From the NCBI GenBank assembly GCA_023539445.1, contig JAKCEW010000009.1, forward strand, positions 1 to 35,444: a stretch of DNA of 35,444 nucleotides, written 5' to 3'. Positions 20,655-28,102 of the stretch are shown piece by piece. The notes below the pieces were generated by a model, which was not told the origin of the DNA, did no database searches, and saw only the letters and a list, made by a program, of their open reading frames with translations. The first letter of the stretch is position 1. Every line of letters begins with the position of its first letter. This DNA comes from Candidatus Terraquivivens yellowstonensis. Lineage in GTDB: Archaea > Thermoproteota > Nitrososphaeria_A > Caldarchaeales > Wolframiiraptoraceae. The position numbers were made by a program, and so were the translations under genes.

Positions 20655-21569
20655 TTACTCTGATGGGTATGGTACATCGAATTGCATAAAGTCTTCAGAC
20701 AGGTATGTTTGTGGGAATATGCTCCTTGCTTCGGACAAAAGTTGCTCTGGATCGTCATCGTATCTGGGACTTATGTGAAACAAGTATAACCTCTTCACTG
20801 CGGCCGCGGCAGCAATTTCTGCTGCCTCCTTTGCTGTGGAATGACCCTCTGTCTTTGCCCTTTCGAAGAGCTTATGAGAAAATGTTGCATCATGTATTAG
20901 GACGTCTGCATTCCTGCTGAACTCCACGATTCTCTCCGTCGGTCTTGTGTCTCCTGTGTAAACAACGACCCTCCCCTTCCTTGGGGGACCAACTGCCTCT
21001 TCCGGCGTTATCCTCCTACCTTTGTAAACCACAGCGTGCCCTCTTTGCAATTTGCCCCATAAAGGACCTCTTGGTAGACCTATGCTCTCTAGGTATTCTA
21101 CGCGCATCCTACCCGGCCTTTCCTTCTCTTGGAGCTTGTAAGCTAACGACTCGGTGGTATGCTCTGTTTTGATAGCCTCTATCCTATATTCTTGTGACGC
21201 GTACACAACGCCCTCATCCACTTCAATTATCTCGATTGGAAAACCAACCATGCCATATGTGGTAACAAGTAAGGACTCGACAACTTTTTTCGTACCAGCA
21301 GGACCGTAAATCTCAACGGGGTCATTCCTATCTAACATGGACATCGTATACAATAAACCCGGCAAGCCTAGGACGTGATCTCCGTGAAGGTGTGTTAAGA
21401 ATATCTTAAAGTCCTTTTTGAAACCTACACCCGCTAGTATTGCTTGTCTTTGTGTTGATTCGCCACAATCAAACAAAAGTACACTACCAGCATATTTTAT
21501 CGCTATGGCTGGAAGTCCACGTCTCCTACTCGGCATGCCGCCCCCAGTTCCCAAGAAGATTATTCTCAT
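20655..21569 (-). CDS. rnz: Ribonuclease Z (tRNA 3' endonuclease)
   Basis: About 304 residues; matures tRNA 3' ends by cutting after the discriminator base, which is needed here because neither tRNA gene encodes CCA. The metallo-beta-lactamase signature 'LTHLHGDHVLGLPGLL' gives H60, H62, D64 and H65. 'YTGDTRPTE' and 'DVLIHDATF' supply further ligands, and 'EGHSTAKEAAEIA' is the RNase Z-specific HST segment. ATG 21569 is preferred over the upstream TTG because it gives the conserved MRIIFLGTGGG start. Convergent with the TIM-barrel gene (13 bases apart) and head-to-tail after the tRNA methyltransferase gene on the same strand. Confidence 0.95.
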   Translation of the reverse strand: MRIIFLGTGGGMPSRRRGLPAIAIKYAGSVLLFDCGESTQRQAILAGVGFKKDFKIFLTHLHGDHVLGLPGLLYTMSMLDRNDPVEIYGPAGTKKVVESLLVTTYGMVGFPIEIIEVDEGVVYASQEYRIEAIKTEHTTESLAYKLQEKERPGRMRVEYLESIGLPRGPLWGKLQRGHAVVYKGRRITPEEAVGPPRKGRVVVYTGDTRPTERIVEFSRNADVLIHDATFSHKLFERAKTEGHSTAKEAAEIAAAAAVKRLYLFHISPRYDDDPEQLLSEARSIFPQTYLSEDFMQFDVPYPSE

Positions 21570-21627
21570 AACCGTCAATCGACATTCCTGCCGATGGTTA
21601 TTTGGGGTCTTGATTTTAATTATTGTT

Positions 21628-22668
21628 TTATCGCATCCTAAAAACTGTTATGTTTCTCGTCAAGGTCCCATGTACCTTGATTGTGTAGGTTTCTAAGACT
21701 TCTAAACCGTATGCTTTCCCTAAGGAGATTAGATCGATGTCCGAAGGCGAGGCCATGCATACGCTCCCTCCCTCTATAAGAAGGTCTGTTAACTTCGGTA
21801 GAAAATCTTCCAGTAAGCTGGTTAACGAGCCGGTCGGTATCGTCGTGGACCTACCATAAGGAGGGTCTGTCACGATTGAGTCAAAACCCCTCCTTAATGG
21901 TGCAGTCCTTGCGTCGGCATTTATTATGTCTGGATCGCCAAGCGCATAACGCTCCAAGTTTAGCCTCGCACCCTTACATATCCAGTATTTTATCTCTAAT
22001 CCTACCGGCTCGTATCCTAACAACCATGCCTCGCTAAGTATCGAGGCTGAGCCAGCAAATGGGTCGAGGACTCTGCCACCTGGTCTAATCCTAGCCAAGT
22101 TAACCATGCATCTAGCAATCTTAGGCTGAAGGGCAGAGGGTAACGTGAAAGGTCTCCTGCCCGCCTTCCTATCATAGAACTCCTTCTTTCTCTTCTTTGC
22201 AACCGATAGCCCGAAGAAAAGTCCTTGTGGTGTCGCCAAAAGCACGAACCTTTTGTCGGGCTTTTTCAAGTTTACTGATACGTATTTTCCGCAACCTAGG
22301 ATGACACTCCCTAACTCCGCTTCAACTTTTTTTGTGTCGTACTCCGCACCCCAACATTTTACGCATCTTACCTCGAACGTTTCTCCATCGTTCAGCAATT
22401 CATACAATGGTGCTGATTTCACGTCCTCGACTAGCTCCTGTATATCTGTAGATTTGGCCAAAAGCAATGCCGCTTCCTTAACGTAAGCAGAACGCTCTAC
22501 AGCTAAGATTGCGCAATCTTTTGTAGTTTCTGCTATCCCAACATTTTTGAAGTCCAAAGCAACCTTTGAAGAAGCATCGAATGTAGAAAGTATGGCCTTT
22601 AGCTCGCCGAAAGACAGCTCGGGATACTCGCCCGACATGTGAAAGAAATATTGCATTCTTTCCTTCAT
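21628..22668 (-). CDS. tRNA (guanosine-10-N2) methyltransferase-like protein (THUMP + Rossmann)
   Basis: A 346-residue RNA methyltransferase. The N-terminal region (about 1-155) has the layout of an NFLD plus THUMP domain, and the C-terminal domain is an SAM-dependent N-methyltransferase. The latter shows the linker 'RPFTLPSALQPKIARCMVNLA' (about 172-192), the SAM motif 'LDPFAGSASIL' (201-211), a second-strand acidic residue in 'GLEIK' and catalytic 'TDPPYGRS' (267-274). This matches archaeal Trm-G10 / eukaryotic Trm11, which forms m2G or m2,2G at tRNA position 10; Trm14 (m2G6) is the alternative. Its start overlaps the stop of prs by 4 bases, so the two genes are coupled. Confidence 0.88.
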   Translation of the reverse strand: MKERMQYFFHMSGEYPELSFGELKAILSTFDASSKVALDFKNVGIAETTKDCAILAVERSAYVKEAALLLAKSTDIQELVEDVKSAPLYELLNDGETFEVRCVKCWGAEYDTKKVEAELGSVILGCGKYVSVNLKKPDKRFVLLATPQGLFFGLSVAKKRKKEFYDRKAGRRPFTLPSALQPKIARCMVNLARIRPGGRVLDPFAGSASILSEAWLLGYEPVGLEIKYWICKGARLNLERYALGDPDIINADARTAPLRRGFDSIVTDPPYGRSTTIPTGSLTSLLEDFLPKLTDLLIEGGSVCMASPSDIDLISLGKAYGLEVLETYTIKVHGTLTRNITVFRMR

Positions 22669-23540
22669 AATTTCCGCAAGCTTTCTGCTAAAAGACCTGC
22701 TACAGACACGAAGGCATACTTGTTGGGAACGGCATCCGTGGCTACTATAGCATCCGCACCCGATGAGAGAATCTTCTTATCAGCATCGTTTACCATTATC
22801 GCATGAACACAGCCGACGAGTATTCTTCTAGCTCCAGCTGACTTGAGAGCGTTGATGGACTTAACAATCGTGCCACCTGTGCTTATCATGTCATCAACCA
22901 CAACAACATCTCTATCCTTGACGTTTACGTCCTCTAAGCTAACCTCCACAGCCCCCGTGTTTATGTCCCTTTTTGTTTTAATAGTACCATAATCGGCATT
23001 CAAGACCTTTGCGGCAGCGGCACTCATATCCTCCCCCTTCTTTCCCGGCGCCAAGACTATTGGATTTTTTAGGTTCATTCGGGTGATGTAGGATGCGAGT
23101 ACACCGATGGCATCCAAGTTCTCAATAGGCACTGGTGATTTATCGATAATCCACGGCGCATGCATATTTACTGTCAATATTTTGTCCACACCAGATTGTT
23201 TGAGGATGCCCAACACAACATCTATGCTCACCACCTCACCTTCTTTGAATCGCCTGTCCTGCTTAGCATAGGCCAAATAAGGTACAACTGCCACAACCCT
23301 ACTAGCACCCAAATCCTTTGCTCCGCTTGATAAAAGGCAAAGTTGAAGTATATGCTTGTCTTGGGGCGGGTGAGTGCCTTGGAATATCACCACGACGTCA
23401 TTTTCCACACAATCAACATATCTAAAGTAAGATTCACCGTCTGGGAATGTCTTATGTTCCAAATCCGTTAACCTCAGACCCAGTATGCCAGACACTTTAA
23501 TTGCAAGCTCTATGGATGCAGGACCCGGAACTAGCTTCAT
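22665..23540 (-). CDS. prs: Ribose-phosphate pyrophosphokinase (PRPP synthetase)
   Basis: A 291-residue enzyme making PRPP from ribose 5-phosphate and ATP, feeding purine, pyrimidine, histidine and tryptophan synthesis. The N-terminal half has 'FPDGESYFR' (ATP site) and 'PYLAYAKQDRRF' (catalytic flexible-loop region). The C-terminal half has the PRPP-binding loop 'VVVVDDMISTGGT' (about 213-225). The length is of the shorter archaeal kind. ATG 23540 (MKLVPGPAS) is preferred to TTG 23549. A TATA-like GTTTATAG near 23569-23577 fits. The trmG10-like gene is coupled by a 4-base overlap. Ribose 5-phosphate supply connects it functionally with the gnd module. Confidence 0.95.
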   Translation of the reverse strand: MKLVPGPASIELAIKVSGILGLRLTDLEHKTFPDGESYFRYVDCVENDVVVIFQGTHPPQDKHILQLCLLSSGAKDLGASRVVAVVPYLAYAKQDRRFKEGEVVSIDVVLGILKQSGVDKILTVNMHAPWIIDKSPVPIENLDAIGVLASYITRMNLKNPIVLAPGKKGEDMSAAAAKVLNADYGTIKTKRDINTGAVEVSLEDVNVKDRDVVVVDDMISTGGTIVKSINALKSAGARRILVGCVHAIMVNDADKKILSSGADAIVATDAVPNKYAFVSVAGLLAESLRKL

Positions 23541-23656
23541 TTTAACCAAGATTTGCTTGATTACAGTAGACTATAAACTTCGTGGGGGGGAATTAGGCAA
23601 TAGGTTGGGATATTATTACAAAAAATCTAAAAAGGCAGGCCTCATTCATAGATGCG

Positions 23657-24868
23657 ATGAAAGTTAAGCTGGTAAAAGACCCAATATGGGGATACATAGA
23701 GCTTGATGAATACGACAGGCGGGTCGTTGATACGGCATCTTTCCAAAGGTTGAGAAGGATAATGCAATTACCACTAGTTTACCTAGTATATCCTTGTGCG
23801 AGACACACACGGTTTGACCATTCGTTGGGTTGCTTTTACCTCGCAGGGGAATATGCTAAGCACCTTGAATTCGATGAATATTGGTCAAGAGTGCTGAAGT
23901 ATGCAGCACTGATCCATGATATAGGCCACACACCGTACTCCCATCTTCTAGAAGCTTTGTTGATTGAAAAAGGTATGAATCATGAAATGATGGGTGTAAA
24001 AATATTAAATGAGGATGCTGAACTTGCATCCGCAATAGAGGCGTCAGGCATTAGGGTTAAGGACGTCATAAATGTCCTTGAAAAACGCAGACCAGAGTCC
24101 GCCATAATATCCGGACCGACGGATGTGGATAAACTTGATTTCCTCATAAGGGATTCTTACTTTACCGGTGCCACATACGGGATAGTGGATGCTAAGAGAA
24201 TAATCATGATGACAAAAATCGTTGACGGCAAAACCATGATAAGCGTTCGTGGGTTAGGCGTATTGGAGGAATTAGCGCTAGCACGCTTTCAGTCTTTCAT
24301 GAATATTTACTTCCATCATGCAGCTAGGGCTGCCCAGTCTTTATTCTTAAAGGGCGTTCGGTTAATAGAGCATCTCTTGGATTTCTCCTCTATGTCGGTC
24401 GAGGAGTACATTTCGCAAGACGATTATACGGTATGGTGCATGATGAAGACCAACGAAAAGTCTAGGGAGATAATAAAAAGAATAGAGAGAAGAATTTTGC
24501 CAAAACGAGCTTTTGAGGGCAGGATATCCAGTGAAAAGGTCTCATTAGCAATTCTGAGCAAACCGCATATAAAAAAGAGCATCGAGGAGGAGATAGCTTC
24601 GATGGCTGGAATAAGCGCTGAGCACGTATGGGTAGATACGCCGTATGTTCCACCGTTGCCGCTTTCAGACTCTCAGGAGGTTACGTTCTATGAGGAAAGC
24701 GCCGAAGGTATAAGAGAAGTGAGCGTAGAATCCTTCTTGCTCAAATCTGTAAGCGAAGTTTACAACATAATCAGGGTCTACACAGAAAACGAATATAGGG
24801 AAATGGTGTACAAAGTCGCCAAGGAGTATTTTGAGACTTTTCCAAAGGCCACGAAAGTAAGCTTTTGA
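23657..24868 (+). CDS. HD-superfamily phosphohydrolase (SAMHD1/dNTPase-like)
   Basis: A 403-residue HD-domain protein. The metal-binding H-HD-D set is seen in 'RHTRFDHSLG' (H55), 'LIHDIGHTPYSH' (H87-D88) and 'GPTDVDKLDFLIRDS' (Asp at about 157-162). The surrounding segments 'RLRRIMQLPLVYLVYP' and 'FDHSLGCFYLAG' match the COG1078 family that includes SAMHD1 and archaeal/bacterial dNTP triphosphohydrolase-like enzymes. The C-terminal 200 residues are the usual helical and regulatory extension. Likely activity: hydrolysis of nucleotides or dNTPs; not provable from sequence. ATG 23657 has a TATA-like TCTAAAAAG about 25-30 bases upstream and no RBS. Divergent from prs, and followed after 139 bases by dnaG. 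Confidence 0.9.
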   Translation: MKVKLVKDPIWGYIELDEYDRRVVDTASFQRLRRIMQLPLVYLVYPCARHTRFDHSLGCFYLAGEYAKHLEFDEYWSRVLKYAALIHDIGHTPYSHLLEALLIEKGMNHEMMGVKILNEDAELASAIEASGIRVKDVINVLEKRRPESAIISGPTDVDKLDFLIRDSYFTGATYGIVDAKRIIMMTKIVDGKTMISVRGLGVLEELALARFQSFMNIYFHHAARAAQSLFLKGVRLIEHLLDFSSMSVEEYISQDDYTVWCMMKTNEKSREIIKRIERRILPKRAFEGRISSEKVSLAILSKPHIKKSIEEEIASMAGISAEHVWVDTPYVPPLPLSDSQEVTFYEESAEGIREVSVESFLLKSVSEVYNIIRVYTENEYREMVYKVAKEYFETFPKATKVSF

Positions 24869-25007
24869 CGTGACAACTTTGCGATTCCTATGACTTCGGC
24901 ATGTGTCGTCAAAAGTTAAAGCTTATATTAAGTCTCTCGACCCATATTCATGAGAACCTGGTGATGGTTAATAATTAACTCTAAAAATGAGGACGGGGTG
25001 ATAATTT

Positions 25008-26162
25008 TTGAGCACAGGAATAACATCCGTCAAATATGTAATAGAGGCTAAAATAGAAGTTGACGGAGTTGTTGACAAAAACGACATAATTGGCGCAATA
25101 TTCGGACAGACCGAGGGGATTTTCAGCTCGGAGTTGGATTTCAGAGAACTCCAGAAGACAGGAAGGATAGGAAGAATAGAGCTAACCTCAACATCCCAAG
25201 GCAACAAAACTACCGGTAAGATTCTTATCCCTACAAACCTTGACAGGTTCATGACGGCTCTTATAGCCGCAATGGTAGAGAGTATCGATAGAGTAGGGCC
25301 TTATCATGCGAGGGTTACTATAGAAAAGATTGAAGATACTAGGGCTGAAAAGAAGAGGAAGATAATCGAGAGAGCAAGGGCCATACTTTACGAGTGGGAA
25401 AAGGCGAAGATTCCAGAAGACGACGAGGTGCTTAAAGAACTTGAAGAGGCGGTTATCAGAAGCAAGATCGTAGAATTTGGACCTGACAGACTTCCCGCTG
25501 GACCTGATGTCGAATCCTGTAATGAATTGATAATAGTTGAGGGCAGGGCTGATGTGATAAACCTCTTACGTCATGGTTATAGGAATGTGGTAGCTGTTGA
25601 AGGTGTAAAAGTACCGAAGTCTATCTCCGAGTTAACAAGAAGAAAGAAGACCGTCATAGCATTCCTTGATGGCGATAGAGGTGGTGATTTGATACTTAGG
25701 GAGTTGCTACAAAACTCTAAGATAGATTTTGTGGCAAGGGCACCTTATGGTAAGGAGGTCGAGGAGCTGACGGGCAAGGAAATATCGGAGGCTCTGCAAC
25801 GGGCTGTAACAGTAGAAGAGGTCATTAAAAACATTAAGCATTGGACGGCGGAAAAATCTGCTCAAATACCTGAGGGGCTTGCAGAATTCGTAAAAGAAGT
25901 TGATGGAAATCTCATGGCAATAATATTGGACGAAACGTTTCAAGTGTTAGCAAAGATGCCCGTGAGTGAACTAGCTCAGAGGATGCCTGAATACAAAAAC
26001 ATGAAGTATGTCGTATTTGATGGTGTGGTGACTCAGAGGCTCGTAGATATTGCAGCAACACTCGATCATGATGTGTACCTAATAGGAATGAGAGTAGGCG
26101 AAATATCAAAAAGGTCACCAAACGTTCATATAATATCGGCTGACCAGCTCATCAATAATTAA
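25008..26162 (+). CDS. dnaG: Archaeal DnaG primase-like TOPRIM protein
   Basis: A 384-residue archaeal DnaG. The N-terminal domain (about 8-160) has the archaeal opening 'KYVIEAKIEVDGVVDKNDIIGAIFGQTEG'. The TOPRIM domain (about 170-250) has E178 in 'IIVEGRADV' and D221-G-D223 in 'FLDGDRGGD'. It lacks the bacterial zinc-binding domain and DnaB-binding domain, as expected. Archaeal DnaG can synthesise primers in vitro but is also bound to the exosome, where it guides adenine-rich RNA decay. TTG 25008 has GGGGTG about 8 bases upstream. A TATA-like AGCTTATATTAAG near 24920 would leave a leader of roughly 60 bases. The last 11 bases overlap the convergent pelota gene. Confidence 0.95.
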   Translation: MSTGITSVKYVIEAKIEVDGVVDKNDIIGAIFGQTEGIFSSELDFRELQKTGRIGRIELTSTSQGNKTTGKILIPTNLDRFMTALIAAMVESIDRVGPYHARVTIEKIEDTRAEKKRKIIERARAILYEWEKAKIPEDDEVLKELEEAVIRSKIVEFGPDRLPAGPDVESCNELIIVEGRADVINLLRHGYRNVVAVEGVKVPKSISELTRRKKTVIAFLDGDRGGDLILRELLQNSKIDFVARAPYGKEVEELTGKEISEALQRAVTVEEVIKNIKHWTAEKSAQIPEGLAEFVKEVDGNLMAIILDETFQVLAKMPVSELAQRMPEYKNMKYVVFDGVVTQRLVDIAATLDHDVYLIGMRVGEISKRSPNVHIISADQLINN

Positions 26163-27264
26163 GCTTCACCGGATACTTTAATATGCCTACGATGCTTCCG
26201 AATGCCTTTATTTTATCACCTGCTTCTGTACCAGGAAGCACTATGTGCATCTCAATACGCCTTTCATCAACCAAATCCATAATTCGCTGGAACCTTTCAT
26301 CGTGCATGTTCGCCCAGATGAAGTCTTCGGTTACTATGATGTCTTTAACCGCCCCCAACTCTATTGCTTTGCAAACTTCTTCAAACCCTATGGCAACGTT
26401 CATCGAATTTTTCGACATGAATTCTATGAATTTTTCAACAACCTCCGCATCCCTTACCGGTTTAATGGAGCCACCAACATCATCAAGAAGTTTATTTCTT
26501 AATGCTTCCTGTATTCCTGCAAGGGAGCCATCCGAGACGTGGCCAATTTTTTTGATAACCTTGAAAACCTTCTCTCTATCCTTCTTCAAGAATTTGATGA
26601 AATTTTCTACCGCTATATCATTTCCCAAAACAACGACGATCGGGTTTTCCATTTCGAGCTTTCTTTCAATGGTTTCGGCAATCTCTGTGTAAACATTCTC
26701 TATGCTTTTTACGTGCTCATCTGGCATATCTTTACTCTGCGAAACGAATCTGCCCTTATGCACCACCTCTATACCCGAATTGCTTAAAGATGTTATTGTG
26801 AATTGCTCATCATCTAATAACACACAGAGTAGAGATTTGACTCTGCCTAATTTTCGATAATGCTCTGCAAAACTTTCCAACCTAGAAAAGTCTTTTTCAG
26901 CCTTTATGCCCAGCTCGGTTCCAACATCCACGTTCAGCGAGTGGTGCTTTCCGATTAAATCGAGTTCAACATCAGTATACGTTATCCTACCGAGGAGGCG
27001 GAGCCTTTTCATTAGGGGGTCTAAGGACTTCTTTTCGAGTCTCACACCTATGGTAACTCTAACCCTTTCGCTGTCAACTTTTCCGTCCGCCCTTTGCTTT
27101 TTGACCTCCCTGCTTGTATCAGAGTAAACGATGTCACCTAAAGATATTACCCTGTAGAGGTTAAGCAGATCAAGTGTCGTCTCTGGTATCAATTTTACAA
27201 ACCGCTTGCTGGGATTTACTGATATTACTTCCAACCCACCATACCCCTTAGCTGCATAACACAA
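26152..27264 (-). CDS. pelA: Pelota/Dom34 mRNA surveillance factor
   Basis: Up to 370 residues, the archaeal Pelota length. The N-terminal Sm-like domain has 'VKLIPETTLDLLNLYRVISLGDIVYSDT'. The eRF1-2-like domain begins near 'SLLCVLLDDEQFTI', and the C-terminal eRF1-3-like domain contains 'ALGAV.D'-like 'AIELGAVKDIIVTED'. No GGQ motif is present, as expected for Pelota, which with ABCE1 and aEF1A rescues stalled ribosomes. Start TTG 27264 is the frame's first start. The conserved N-terminus begins at residue 12, so TTG 27234, preceded by GGTGGG, is a strong alternative that would give 360 residues. The nucleotidyltransferase gene lies 16 bases upstream on the same strand. Confidence 0.93.
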   Translation of the reverse strand: MCYAAKGYGGLEVISVNPSKRFVKLIPETTLDLLNLYRVISLGDIVYSDTSREVKKQRADGKVDSERVRVTIGVRLEKKSLDPLMKRLRLLGRITYTDVELDLIGKHHSLNVDVGTELGIKAEKDFSRLESFAEHYRKLGRVKSLLCVLLDDEQFTITSLSNSGIEVVHKGRFVSQSKDMPDEHVKSIENVYTEIAETIERKLEMENPIVVVLGNDIAVENFIKFLKKDREKVFKVIKKIGHVSDGSLAGIQEALRNKLLDDVGGSIKPVRDAEVVEKFIEFMSKNSMNVAIGFEEVCKAIELGAVKDIIVTEDFIWANMHDERFQRIMDLVDERRIEMHIVLPGTEAGDKIKAFGSIVGILKYPVKLNY

Positions 27265-27280
27265 GTAAATAGGTGACCTT

Positions 27281-27979
27281 TTATCTATACTCTTTAAGCC
27301 TTCTCCTGAGTGAAGGGGACGTATCTATTAACTTTTTCAGAACACTTTCGAAGGAATCATCGGGCTGGAGTAGAATTGACCTGTAAACGCCAGTCCTGCC
27401 TATTTCTTTTCGTCTTTTAAGAACGTAAACTCTTTTTCTGAGCGCGTTGGGGTCTACAGAAAGCACTTTTGCCGCCTCTTCTATGCCACCCTCGATTGCG
27501 AGCTCATAATGACCCTCTTCTGTTGGTACAATAAGCATCAGTTCTTTGTTTATACCAGGTTTTCTTACATCCTTCATTAACTCATCAAGGTCTGCCTTTC
27601 CTGCAAGCGAGTAGAACATTTCTTCCTCACTTCTCATCGGAATGAGGGGAAAAGAAACTGATGTTAATTCATCAACATAGATGTATCCCTTTACGACATA
27701 TGAGGGCGTAGCTTGCACGACTTCCCTTGAAATTATGTTGTAACCAGCACTCATTAGTGCCAGCTCTACATCATGCGATGGTACAACGTCAGGTATGAAC
27801 ACATCAACATCACTGGTCGGTTTGACATCACCCCTCACTATACTGCCGTAGGTCAAGGAGAACAGATTACGTCTCATGAGCGCTTCCATGAGTTTGATGG
27901 CTTTCATCCGGAGGTTTTTTAGTAACTTCCAATGTTCGTTATCGTATGTAACATATCTTACAGGAAAGCGGTGCGTCAA
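27281..27979 (-). CDS. Archaeal nucleotidyltransferase-fold protein (COG1665-like)
   Basis: A 232-residue protein with the polymerase-beta nucleotidyltransferase signature in 'YGSIVRGDVKPTSDVDVFIPD': GS, then paired aspartates in SDVDVF, about residues 44-64. The C-terminal half has a helical segment ending in a basic tail ('RKRVYVLKRRKEIGRTGVYR', 'RRRLKEYR'). Length and order fit the archaeal predicted nucleotidyltransferase family COG1665, whose function is not established. It precedes pelota by 16 bases, so both are probably cotranscribed, which hints at a link to RNA or ribosome rescue. TTG 27979 is the presumed start; no clear RBS is present and the true start may lie later. Confidence 0.82.
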   Translation of the reverse strand: MTHRFPVRYVTYDNEHWKLLKNLRMKAIKLMEALMRRNLFSLTYGSIVRGDVKPTSDVDVFIPDVVPSHDVELALMSAGYNIISREVVQATPSYVVKGYIYVDELTSVSFPLIPMRSEEEMFYSLAGKADLDELMKDVRKPGINKELMLIVPTEEGHYELAIEGGIEEAAKVLSVDPNALRKRVYVLKRRKEIGRTGVYRSILLQPDDSFESVLKKLIDTSPSLRRRLKEYR

Positions 27980-28064
27980 CTTCGTCTGTTGTGACTAGTT
28001 CGGCGATTCTAATTAACGTTTGTGGAAAGCATTAGCAAACGCATAACCCTACCAATAAAAGTAA

Positions 28065-28074
28065 CATTTTTTAA
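28065..28074 (+). promoter_or_regulatory. TATA-like box for iorAB
   Basis: CATTTTTTAA is centred about 33 bases before ATG 28103, so the iorAB transcript would have a leader of a few bases. Confidence 0.4.
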
Positions 28075-28102
28075 CTGGTTGCGCTAGACGGGTAAAAAGA
28101 AA

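Noticed and set aside
24869-25007. Possible small RNA or upstream peptide (ATG AGA ACC TGG TGA) in the leader of dnaG.
   Set aside because: The four-codon frame has no supporting signals; the gap is explained by a TATA-like box and a short leader.
26183-26692. 169-codon open frame on the plus strand inside pelota.
   Set aside because: Antisense shadow of a well-supported gene; low-complexity composition (Ser/Thr/Met/Phe rich), no recognisable motif.
28017-28041. Six-base inverted repeat (CGTTTG ... CAAACG) upstream of iorA, a possible operator.
   Set aside because: Arms are short, the 13-base spacer is arbitrary, and it lies more than 20 bases upstream of the TATA-like run; such repeats arise by chance in this composition.
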